Positions 49,092-57,079 of a stretch of DNA of 64,000 nt are shown piece after piece. Source of the stretch: Butyrivibrio sp. (GTDB lineage Bacteria; Bacillota; Clostridia; Lachnospirales; Lachnospiraceae); NCBI RefSeq assembly GCF_015056685.1, contig NZ_SVFW01000019.1, positions 1 through 64,000 on the forward strand, given 5' to 3'. Every line of letters begins with the position of its first letter. The stretch's first letter is position 1. The position numbers were made by a program, and so were the translations under genes. The notes below the pieces were generated by a model. It saw only the letters and a program-made list of their open reading frames with translations. It was not told the origin of the DNA and searched no databases.

Positions 49092-49826
49092 TTAAAACCT
49101 GATTATCATCACCGTTTTGTCATCTGTGGAGCCATTCTCTTCAGCAATTCTTATAATGCTTGCTACTTTAGATAAATCGTCTGTATTCTTTTGTAGTTCA
49201 TCTTCTAGATTATCTGTTTCCACAAATTCATGAACTCCATCACTTGTTATCAATACGCACTTCGGTTTATTTTCCTCAAAGATCCTTTGGACAACTAATT
49301 TATCAGCCAAATCTGCATTTCCCCCTCCTAAGCAGGCTGTTATTTCATTTTTATTGCATGACTCAGCTGCTTCAGTTTGTCCGGTACTTAATAGCCATTG
49401 ATATGTCGTGTGGTCCTCTGTAATCTGTTTAAGGTATGCCCCTCTGGCCGCATACAGTCTGGTATTCCCTATATGCACCAAATATGATTCTTCTCCACAA
49501 AAGCCAACATATGTTAATGTAGTTGCCATTTTCTCTTTTTCTGAAACACCACTAGCGTACTGAATGAGTTCATTATTCAAGTCAACTATTTTGTTCCTCA
49601 GCTCGGTCTCGTTGGCAAACTGTAGCTTACTCAATGCATCAGTGACAAACAAACTGGCTTCTTTACCCCCTTTGTTACCACCAACGCCATCAGCAACGGC
49701 AACACTAACGTAACCATCTGTCTCAAAAGAATATGATTGATTATTGATGACTTCCTGACCAACCAAGGCTGTATCATCGCACTGATTCTTACCAATGCCA
49801 ATGCTAACGCCAACTGAAACCTGCAT
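49092..49826 (-). CDS. PP2C-family Ser/Thr phosphatase
   Basis: A 244-residue PPM/PP2C phosphatase. The metal-binding residues are visible in KNQCDDTALVG, VAVADGVGGNKGGKEAS, LITSDGVHEFV and GSTDDKTVMII. It should reverse the kinases encoded directly downstream. The start at 49826 has GAGAGGAC upstream and lies one base after the stop of the AAA gene. There is no membrane helix, so the phosphatase acts in the cytoplasm. Confidence 0.92.
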   Translation of the reverse strand: MQVSVGVSIGIGKNQCDDTALVGQEVINNQSYSFETDGYVSVAVADGVGGNKGGKEASLFVTDALSKLQFANETELRNKIVDLNNELIQYASGVSEKEKMATTLTYVGFCGEESYLVHIGNTRLYAARGAYLKQITEDHTTYQWLLSTGQTEAAESCNKNEITACLGGGNADLADKLVVQRIFEENKPKCVLITSDGVHEFVETDNLEDELQKNTDDLSKVASIIRIAEENGSTDDKTVMIIRF

Positions 49827-49827
49827 T

Positions 49828-51714
49828 TTATGTCCTCTCCAAAACAGCACACTCTAATGTGTACGGCATTTCTTCAGCATTTATTGCTTTAATTACAATA
49901 TGTCCTTTATCAAATATCCCTTCATCAAAAAGATATCTTGCAAGCGGATTTATAAAAGTGCTTTCAACAATATTTCCAATTCCTCTACCGCCATTTTCAA
50001 GATTGCCCATAGCTTTACTCTTTATCACGCTATAAGCATCCTCTGACATGTCCACTATTATTCCTTTTTCGGTTTCTAAGTTTGTACGTATTTTCTGAAT
50101 TTGTGCCTGCAATATCTCTTCTGCAACAGACTCCCTTATAAAATCAAAAACAACAATATTTTCACCAATTCTATTCAAGATCTCTGGTCTGCCAAGTTGC
50201 AATTTAAAATAATCTTCGATTCCTTTCCTCACATTTTTTTGTACATCTTCATAGCTCATCTCTGGCGTAACTTTCTGAACACGTTCTCCCAGATTATTAA
50301 CACCATATATTCCCAGATTGCTCGTGAAGATAATAATGGATTCGGAAAAATAAACAGTGTTTCCCTGCCCGTCTGTCATCCTGCCGTCCTCTAGTATCTG
50401 TAAAAACTTGTCTAAAATAGAGGGGTGCGCCTTTTCTATTTCATCAAATAGCAGAATTGAAAACGGATTATTCTTGACTGCATTGGTAAGCTGTCCACCA
50501 GCTTCATATCCCACATATCCGGGAGGTGCTCCAAGCAATTTCTGATCACTATGAGATTGTCCATACTCACTCATATCAAATCTGATGCAACTACGTTCAT
50601 CTCCAAATAACGTTTCTGCCAGCGTTTTGGCCGTTTCTGTCTTACCTGTTCCAGTAGGGCCCGCAAAAAAAAGTACCCCTTTTGGTCTTGTACCAGATGA
50701 CGATTGTAAGCCCGACATTCCTGTCATAGCACGCTTTATCACATCCAAAGTCTTTGTGATTGCAGCATCTTGTCCTTTAACTCTCTTATGAAATGTATCA
50801 TATGCATTTTTTATTTCTTCATAGTCCAACGTATTCCATGGGTTCTCTTTTATCCCAAATTTATACAGATCAATGACATCGCACATGTGCTTTATATGGA
50901 TGTTCTGATTTCTAGAAAGTCGGCGCAACCCATTCAGCTCTGTGAAAGAAAAGCCCTCCGTCAACCCCACAAATTTATCTTGAATCTTCGATAATTCATC
51001 GGGATTTTGCTCATAATAGCCAATTTCATCGTTAAATATTTCATTTGAAAAGAAACTCCTAAAGTTGTCCCCTTTGACTAACTGCTCACGTTCTTCTTTT
51101 GTCGGAGTACGTAAAAGAATAGTCTTTACATTGGGATTATCCAAATAAAACCATGCAGGGATGTCATTTACTTTGCTAGCCAGGATAATTAACAGGTTTT
51201 TGAGAATATCTCCATTTTCGCTCCTTACATCTTTTGCTTCCATCGAGCCTTGGAGAAGAATTGTAAAACTATCAATTTCCGACTGTTCCATATTTGTGGG
51301 AGACGCAATATAGCGAGAGGCAAAGTCCATGATAACAACAGTTGCCTCTTGATTCTGTGTGACTGCATCCTTAACGTAATTTGAAGCGACCGAATTATGC
51401 CCCTTGAAATCTGCTTTAATATATCCATTTTCTATAGAAGCATTAACAAGACGTGCAAAGCCATCCAGATATCCATCTTCAAATCCGTTGTAGAATCCCC
51501 TAATTGCATCATAAAATACAATATTCTTATAGCCACAATCCTTAAAATGGTAGTGTAAGTATTCTGGTAATCCTAGAATACTTCCTTTTGGCATACTCCC
51601 TTCAACAGGGTACTGATATTTATCAAGAACATTACCTTCTAGAATAATAACAGGCTTAATCTTATCAAATATCTCCAACTCTTTATGCCATTTTGCGATA
51701 TAATCTTCAGCCAT
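49828..51714 (-). CDS. ClpB/ClpA-type AAA+ ATPase with a degenerate first domain
   Basis: A 628-residue protein. The first half (FDKIKPVIILEGNVLDKYQYP... ATVVIMDFASRYI... LLRTPTKEEREQLVKG) looks like an AAA module whose Walker A has been lost. The second is a Clp/HSP100 D2-type module with Walker A GPTGTGKTETAK, GAPPGYVGYEAGGQLT pore-loop region, Walker B LLFDEIEKAHP, sensor TSNLG and GRPEILNRI. Such enzymes unfold or remodel proteins. No N-terminal Clp domain or ClpP-binding loop was recognised. It overlaps the radical SAM gene by 8 nt. Confidence 0.88.
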   Translation of the reverse strand: MAEDYIAKWHKELEIFDKIKPVIILEGNVLDKYQYPVEGSMPKGSILGLPEYLHYHFKDCGYKNIVFYDAIRGFYNGFEDGYLDGFARLVNASIENGYIKADFKGHNSVASNYVKDAVTQNQEATVVIMDFASRYIASPTNMEQSEIDSFTILLQGSMEAKDVRSENGDILKNLLIILASKVNDIPAWFYLDNPNVKTILLRTPTKEEREQLVKGDNFRSFFSNEIFNDEIGYYEQNPDELSKIQDKFVGLTEGFSFTELNGLRRLSRNQNIHIKHMCDVIDLYKFGIKENPWNTLDYEEIKNAYDTFHKRVKGQDAAITKTLDVIKRAMTGMSGLQSSSGTRPKGVLFFAGPTGTGKTETAKTLAETLFGDERSCIRFDMSEYGQSHSDQKLLGAPPGYVGYEAGGQLTNAVKNNPFSILLFDEIEKAHPSILDKFLQILEDGRMTDGQGNTVYFSESIIIFTSNLGIYGVNNLGERVQKVTPEMSYEDVQKNVRKGIEDYFKLQLGRPEILNRIGENIVVFDFIRESVAEEILQAQIQKIRTNLETEKGIIVDMSEDAYSVIKSKAMGNLENGGRGIGNIVESTFINPLARYLFDEGIFDKGHIVIKAINAEEMPYTLECAVLERT

Positions 51715-52312
51715 GTCTAAGACCTTTCCTTTCCAAAACCTGGTTCAACTCTTCCTCGAATCCAGGTTTATGTATCCCAACAGATATCGTCGAATTATCT
51801 ATAAAAAAGTTTTGAATACTGTTCTCCGAAAGCTTTATATAATTGTCATACTTTTCCGTCTTCGAATTATCCAAGATAATTATCTTTTGATTTCGTGAAC
51901 CAATTAAGATATCTCCATAGTTTTCAGCTTCAATATATTTACCGTCGATGATTACTGATACTTTATTAAGTATCTCTGGAAATCTTTTTACTACCTCTTC
52001 ATATTCAAAGCCTGTGTACAACAGAATATCATCGGATATATCACTAATTTTGTTTAAGAGCTCCAACAATTCTTCACCTTGCTCTATGGGATCTCCTCCC
52101 GTTAGAGTAAAACCGTCAACTGGTTTTGTAGCTGCAATAGACATAATCAGTTTCATTATTCCTTCAAGCGAAGTGCTGTATTTTTCGTTAAATTCCCATA
52201 GTTCAGGATTACTACAGCCATCGCAATGGTGTCTACACCCTGCAAACCATATTCCAATTCTTAGTCCTGGGCCAAGAACTTTAACCGGATAAAGGATTCT
52301 CGCTACATACAT
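51707..52312 (-). CDS. NrdG-like radical SAM activating enzyme
   Basis: A 201-residue radical SAM protein of the activase type. The cluster motif CRHHCDGC (C-x3-C-x2-C) is followed by SNPELWEF, and TLTGGDPIEQ contains the GGD/GGE element. It resembles the activators of anaerobic ribonucleotide reductase and related glycyl-radical enzymes, but no glycyl-radical enzyme lies in the operon. It overlaps the FHA gene by 10 nt and the AAA gene by 8 nt, so it is a firm member of the operon. Confidence 0.87.
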   Translation of the reverse strand: MYVARILYPVKVLGPGLRIGIWFAGCRHHCDGCSNPELWEFNEKYSTSLEGIMKLIMSIAATKPVDGFTLTGGDPIEQGEELLELLNKISDISDDILLYTGFEYEEVVKRFPEILNKVSVIIDGKYIEAENYGDILIGSRNQKIIILDNSKTEKYDNYIKLSENSIQNFFIDNSTISVGIHKPGFEEELNQVLERKGLRHG

Positions 52313-52977
52313 GTACCTACCCTCACCATAAAATATGCAGCGTCATTCTGGCGTTCATCATTCACCACTTTTCCTCCCAGCCCTAATTCATCACCGTCTT
52401 TGAGCTCCACATATTTTTGATCTTCGATTTTCTCATTGTTTACATATGTATAATTTGTTGAGCTAAGATTTTTAATGTATACTTTTCCATTTTCCCGTAA
52501 CAATTCTGCATGTCGTCTACTGACGTATTTTTTGCTCGCCAAGTATTGATTCATTGAGCATTCTCGACCTACAACTGTAATGTTTTCAGTAATCTCGTAT
52601 GCATATTCTCCATCTAATGTGCTAAGGATAAATCTAACTTCTTCTCCTTGCTCCTGACTAACTACCGAAGAAGACTGATTCCCAGATTGTTCAAGCTCAT
52701 TAACAGGCGTTATAAAAGAAATATCTTCTCCACAATTACTGCATTTCCTTACATTCACTGGATTATGAGTTCCGCAATCGCAGATTCTTACCATTTTTAC
52801 TGCATTACTCACATCATTAGTTGCGGTTGTTTCATGTGATAAATCAGCCACTTTGGCTTCCACTGAATCATCTATTATTTTTTCGTATTCCAGTGAATCC
52901 GACCCACACTTTTCGCAAAATAACAAGCTAGGACGATTCTTGGCACCACAATTAGGGCATATTCTATATTTTGCCAT
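52303..52977 (-). CDS. Zinc-ribbon FHA-domain protein
   Basis: A 224-residue protein. Two zinc ribbons (CPNCGAKNRPSLLFCEKCGS and CDCGTHNPVNVRKCSNCGE) come first, then an FHA domain (VVGRECSMNQYLASKKYVSRRHAELLRENGKVYIKNLSSTNYTYVN) with the conserved GR, S-x-x-H and N needed for phosphothreonine binding. It should read phosphorylated operon proteins. The stop overlaps the start of the radical SAM gene. Confidence 0.9.
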   Translation of the reverse strand: MAKYRICPNCGAKNRPSLLFCEKCGSDSLEYEKIIDDSVEAKVADLSHETTATNDVSNAVKMVRICDCGTHNPVNVRKCSNCGEDISFITPVNELEQSGNQSSSVVSQEQGEEVRFILSTLDGEYAYEITENITVVGRECSMNQYLASKKYVSRRHAELLRENGKVYIKNLSSTNYTYVNNEKIEDQKYVELKDGDELGLGGKVVNDERQNDAAYFMVRVGTCM

Positions 52978-52979
52978 CG

Positions 52980-54317
52980 TTATTCACCAATATGTTTTGC
53001 TACAGTTGCATTAGCAGGTTTCTTGTTAATACTGTAATGACCGACATCACCAGTCATTTCAAATTCTGAAACATCAATTATTTGCGCATATTCCGCATAT
53101 GGAGGCAATACAGATATCCTTTTAGGCTCTATACCCTTTTCTTTAAGCTTACGCTCTACCTCAGCATAATCCCCACAGAACTTAGTCATGTCTTCCACGA
53201 GGCTTCTTTTTTCTTGATCTGTCGGAACTCTATCTTCAACATCTGCCGCTCCGAGTTCCATCGTCACTTGTCCATCATCTGCATAAGTAACATTTACTAC
53301 AGTACCCTCATCAACTTTATATAATTCGCTTCTAAAATGTCTGCCATTTTTTGAAGTAACATTCCTTGCTCCGACGGTTTTATATCCAAGTTCAACCATT
53401 GCATCATCAATGCTATTACAAATGTACTCTTCTTCTTTTTTCTCAAGTAACTGTTTTTCAAGTTGTGATATTTTTTCTAGAAGTATATCTATAGCCCCAT
53501 TATTGAATGGTATCTCTTCGACAGAGCAGCCCATTTCATTTGCCAACACCTTGTACCGGCTCGTCAGATTCTCATATTCTTGCCCATGCTTCATCAATAG
53601 TTCATCATATGCTCTGCATTCCTTAACAAAAGGTATTACTGTAATGGCATAATAATTCTGTAAAAAATCTGTTGAGACAATTTCTTTTGATTTTTCCTTA
53701 ACGGTCTCAAGCTTATCTTTCAAATCACTAGACAATTCCATAACAGATATCTCATCAAGTGCTTCTATTATTTGCGGAATGTATTCACTTTCTTCGAGTT
53801 TTTTCCTATTAGCAATGCCTTTAAAAGAAATATTGAAATCAAGATTCAAACGCTCGAGCATCTTTATTCTGTAAATATCTGCCTGTTTCTTTTGAATGGC
53901 TCCAGCTTTAACCTGAGCATCCTGAATTGTAAGAAAAGCCTTGCTCAGTTCCTTATTCCTTGCGTGCAATTCTTCAAACGAGCTGCCCTCGTCAACCTCC
54001 TCTATAGTTTGTATTTTTTTATCCATCGCCCTACAAAAATCATGTAAAGCCAATAAGCCTGCCGGATCTCTCTCATCATCCGCCACACAATTCTTTATAT
54101 CAGAAATCACACTATGCAACGCATCCATGGAAGATTTTGCGCTAGCTATATTGCTTTTAAATGAATTTAGTTCATCAAGGCGTTTCTGCTCACGAATTCT
54201 TCGCTGTTCTTCTTCTATAGCACGTTGCATCCTAATTAGTTGTTCTTCAATTTGCCTTTGGATTGCCCTTCTCTGAGCAGCTGTAAGTGTATATCTTGAG
54301 CTTTTAGGTCCACTCAT
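52980..54317 (-). CDS. Coiled-coil protein, first gene of the kinase operon
   Basis: A 445-residue protein that opens MSGPKSSRYTLTAAQRRAIQ and then runs into a long coiled-coil (QRQIEEQLIRMQRAIEEEQRRIREQKRLDEL, later ISQLEKQLLEKKEEE). The last 130 residues are a compact mixed domain (ELYKVDEGTVVNVTYADDGQVTMELG). The Ser/Thr-rich head next to basic residues looks like a possible phosphosite. The domain is unassigned. The gene is 3 nt upstream of the FHA gene, which suggests it is the FHA target or scaffold. Confidence 0.7.
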   Translation of the reverse strand: MSGPKSSRYTLTAAQRRAIQRQIEEQLIRMQRAIEEEQRRIREQKRLDELNSFKSNIASAKSSMDALHSVISDIKNCVADDERDPAGLLALHDFCRAMDKKIQTIEEVDEGSSFEELHARNKELSKAFLTIQDAQVKAGAIQKKQADIYRIKMLERLNLDFNISFKGIANRKKLEESEYIPQIIEALDEISVMELSSDLKDKLETVKEKSKEIVSTDFLQNYYAITVIPFVKECRAYDELLMKHGQEYENLTSRYKVLANEMGCSVEEIPFNNGAIDILLEKISQLEKQLLEKKEEEYICNSIDDAMVELGYKTVGARNVTSKNGRHFRSELYKVDEGTVVNVTYADDGQVTMELGAADVEDRVPTDQEKRSLVEDMTKFCGDYAEVERKLKEKGIEPKRISVLPPYAEYAQIIDVSEFEMTGDVGHYSINKKPANATVAKHIGE

Positions 54318-54504
54318 CCTTATTATTCCTCTGAATCACACTGGTTGGTTGTCACTATATTCCGTCTATATTTGGTCGCACAAATCATAAATTTATCATA
54401 TCACCAAATTATTAAAGTTTCATAAAAGATGCATTATTAATGATAAAAATCAAAAAACAACAATCTCTATAAACCCACATGATTGTTAGATTTTTGAACT
54501 CAAA

Positions 54505-54550
54505 AGAAAAAATCTTTCACCATCAGCATTCGATAGCGGAAGATTTTTTT
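54505..54550 (-). terminator. Intrinsic terminator between the 204-aa gene and the operon
   Basis: AAAAAATCTTCC and GGAAGATTTTTTT-like arms (AATCTTTC at 54511-54518 and GGAAGATT at 54538-54545 on the plus strand) form a hairpin with T-runs on both sides. It ends the 204-residue gene and isolates the following kinase operon, whose promoter must lie in 54318-54505. Confidence 0.7.
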
Positions 54551-54595
54551 ATACCCCATTATTTTTGAATATCAATTTCGTAAAAACTTGTGCAA

Positions 54596-55210
54596 TTATA
54601 TATATTTATCAGAAGATGTAGCTCGCTCAGCCATTTCTTTATATACTGAATTTCTGTTCATGCCACTTGGTATTATAGATACACCATGATCAGCATTGCA
54701 ATTATCATAATAATCCGCCACGCCATAGCTACACAATCTATTCATTAGCAGTATATTTCTTGCATTATCTCTAATTATCAGTTCTTTATCCCTGCTAAGA
54801 ATCTCAACTAATGTGTCAGGATCATAATAGTCATTGAGCATTTGTCCTACACACCTAATACTATGACAATAATAAGAATCCTGCACTTTGGATGCTTCTA
54901 CTTTTGAGATCTTCATCCTATCTAAAATAAGATAAATCGGATCAAAGACTTGAAACACAAACTCATCATTAGTAAAACGCATTTTTGAGTATGGGCATTT
55001 TGCGCCTAAGTTATCATCTATTTCACGTATAGCAGTCTCTATTATCGAACTCAAGTAATGCTCTTCCATACCAATAAAACTTGGATTCTTTATCCTGTAT
55101 ATGTATGGGCCATTTGGCGCTAAAAGCTTTTCCCCTGAGCTTGAAAAAAAGTACTTCTTCATGCTAGTTGGAATTTCAAAGTGCTTGCCGTATTTTCCTG
55201 TATAATTCAT
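54596..55210 (-). CDS. Hypothetical 204-residue protein
   Basis: A 204-residue protein of mixed composition (MNYTGKYGKHFEIPTSMKKYFFSSSGEKL, then FVFQVFDPIYLILDRMKISKVEA, then CHSIRCVGQMLNDYYDPDTLVEILSRDKELIIRDNA). I recognise no domain. The phrase FDPIYLILDR recalls the FDPIxH block of the operon paralogues but the rest does not align, so the resemblance may be chance. A terminator separates it from the operon. Confidence 0.55.
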   Translation of the reverse strand: MNYTGKYGKHFEIPTSMKKYFFSSSGEKLLAPNGPYIYRIKNPSFIGMEEHYLSSIIETAIREIDDNLGAKCPYSKMRFTNDEFVFQVFDPIYLILDRMKISKVEASKVQDSYYCHSIRCVGQMLNDYYDPDTLVEILSRDKELIIRDNARNILLMNRLCSYGVADYYDNCNADHGVSIIPSGMNRNSVYKEMAERATSSDKYI

Positions 55211-55401
55211 GGCGATTCCCTTTCTTTATAATCTCTTACCGTTTGTTTAGCTTATGGTATCATATTGCTCATAATCAAATTATGAAAAAAGGATAAATAT
55301 CAAAATATTATGTAACCATAAAAAGATCAGAAAACGGCTCTGATAAATGTAGTATCATTTATATATGAGCATATAACACCTATTATTTTTAAGGAGCATA
55401 T

Positions 55402-56127
55402 ATGAGAAAAAGAATATTTGAGATAATAGAATTATCAGAAGAAAATGATAAGGTCAGCTCAGCTTATGACGCCATAATGCTTTTAGCAATTATCATTAGC
55501 ATTGTTCCCTTGGGATTTAAAAATCCAATCCCTTTATTCAGATACACAGATATAGTAACTACATTCTTGTTCATTTTGGATTATCTGTTACGATTGATAA
55601 CAGCAGACTACAAGCTCAAGGACCGCTCTCCAATTTCGTTTGTAAAGTATCCTTTTACCCCCTGGGCTATAGTTGATCTAATCTCGATATTGCCAACATT
55701 GACTGTTCTTAACCCTGGGTTCAAGCTGTTCAGGTTGTTTAGGATTGTAAGAACCTTTAGAATCTTTCGCGTATTTAAAGCTTTTCGATACTCAAAAAGC
55801 TTTTCAATAATAGCGAAGGTAATAAGAAACTCGAAGGAAGCTTTAATAGCAGTGTGCACACTTGCAATCGGATATATTCTTGTATCCGCTCTTGTGATTT
55901 TTAACGTTGAGGGAAGCTCTTTTGATACTCTGTTTGATGCAATTTACTGGGCCACAGTGTCGCTAACAACTGTAGGATACGGAGATATATATCCAGTAAC
56001 AGACGCAGGAAGAATCATTACAATGATCTCTTCTATGTTTGGCATCGCTATAGTTGCTCTCCCAGCAGGCATAATCACCGCAGGGTATCTGGAGGCTCTT
56101 ACTGAAGAGAAGACATCCAAAAAATAA
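55402..56127 (+). CDS. Voltage-gated-type potassium channel
   Basis: A 241-residue six-helix channel. The S4-like helix is rich in regularly spaced Arg (FKLFRLFRIVRTFRIFRVFKAFR), and the pore loop has the selectivity filter TTVGYGDIYPVT. AAGGAG precedes the ATG. It should form a tetrameric K+ channel in the membrane. No cytoplasmic ligand-binding domain is present. It is convergent with the phosphatase gene, with only 3 nt between the stop codons. Confidence 0.93.
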   Translation: MRKRIFEIIELSEENDKVSSAYDAIMLLAIIISIVPLGFKNPIPLFRYTDIVTTFLFILDYLLRLITADYKLKDRSPISFVKYPFTPWAIVDLISILPTLTVLNPGFKLFRLFRIVRTFRIFRVFKAFRYSKSFSIIAKVIRNSKEALIAVCTLAIGYILVSALVIFNVEGSSFDTLFDAIYWATVSLTTVGYGDIYPVTDAGRIITMISSMFGIAIVALPAGIITAGYLEALTEEKTSKK

Positions 56128-56130
56128 TCC

Positions 56131-56904
56131 CTACAATTTCTCCAGCTCATCAAAGGAAATCGCAAACTCCTTCATATCATCGAGCCTCAGTATTATACCG
56201 CCCTTGAAATACTTATCATCGTTATCATGGCGAGCGCAGCCACCATCAATGTCGATGATGTTGTCCTCCCGATATGAAGAGAGTGGGCGCCAGCCGTCTT
56301 TCTCATCAGCGTGACAGGTGGGAACATGGCCGATGATAAAAAGCCATGGCTCATACTTTGAGTACTCACTATTGTCCATATAAATATCCCAACGGAAAGG
56401 CGACTGCCAGACAATGTCCCAGGCAGTCTGATAATCAAATTCCCTGTAGGGGACATCAAACTTATCCAGTTTGAAGAAGGAATGGGTCAGCACAAATGTC
56501 TGACCATTCAATTCTATTTTTGTTGAAAGGGGACAAGACTCAAGCCACTCCAAGAGCTTAATCCTCTCCGGCTTTTTCATGAGCTTGTATTTGTAATAGG
56601 TCTTGTTGCCTCCGTTATATGACACCCAAAGGTCAGCATCTTTTCCCTGGAGTTTACCAAAAGCTGCCGAAGCAGTTCCGTCCGGAGCGACAGCATTCAG
56701 CATCATGAACTCATGATTACCCAGAAGGAAATGCATGTTGGGAGCATCCATGACCTGATGCAAAATCTTTATTCCATCGTGGCCACGATCGATGGCATCG
56801 CCCAGCATATACAGCTGATCTCCTTCAGAAAAATTCACTTTCTGAAGGAGTTTTTGAAACATTTTATATTGGCCATGAAGATCTGATACTGCATAAACTG
56901 CCAT
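56131..56904 (-). CDS. Metallophosphoesterase, PPP-like
   Basis: A 257-residue phosphatase of the calcineurin-like superfamily, PPP branch. The metal-binding residues are in VSDLHGQY (D-x-H), MLGDAIDRGHDGI (GDxxDRG), LLGNHEFMM (GNHE) and VLTHS, with a later IIGHVPT. The start at 56904 (MAVYAVSDLHG) is chosen because the domain begins there; an ATG 21 nt earlier is also possible. Relatives act on phosphoproteins or dinucleoside polyphosphates. It may not belong functionally to the kinase operon. Confidence 0.88.
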   Translation of the reverse strand: MAVYAVSDLHGQYKMFQKLLQKVNFSEGDQLYMLGDAIDRGHDGIKILHQVMDAPNMHFLLGNHEFMMLNAVAPDGTASAAFGKLQGKDADLWVSYNGGNKTYYKYKLMKKPERIKLLEWLESCPLSTKIELNGQTFVLTHSFFKLDKFDVPYREFDYQTAWDIVWQSPFRWDIYMDNSEYSKYEPWLFIIGHVPTCHADEKDGWRPLSSYREDNIIDIDGGCARHDNDDKYFKGGIILRLDDMKEFAISFDELEKL

Positions 56905-57011
56905 CGAAAATACCCGTGCTTTCATTCAAAATCTGAATATATTTTATCCTTGTTGCCCGGGTATAACAAGAACCGAAAAACGGCCCCGGTAGTCCGTTTC
57001 ATTAGTTGGCT

Positions 57012-57042
57012 AGCAGTGCAAATCTATATAGATTTGCGGCTA
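57012..57042. repeat. Extended palindrome beside the relaxase gene
   Basis: CTAGC, then GCAAATCTATATAGATTTGC (a perfect 20-bp palindrome), then GCTAG. It lies about 40 nt beyond the relaxase stop. No T-run follows on the minus strand, so it is not a standard terminator. It may be a processing signal or part of a transfer origin. Confidence 0.55.
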
Positions 57043-57079
57043 GTTGAGGCACATCCCCAATCCCCTTACACACAAAGTC

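Noticed and set aside
41203..54317. The kinase operon as a type VI or type VII secretion locus
   Set aside because: FHA, PP2C, kinase and Clp-like ATPase are present, but no sheath, Hcp, VgrG, WXG100, EccC/EssC or other structural gene was found.
54596..55210. 204-residue protein as a fourth member of the FDPIxH family
   Set aside because: Only the short phrase FDPIYLILDR is similar. The RF...PHY block and the LLxxC end are missing.
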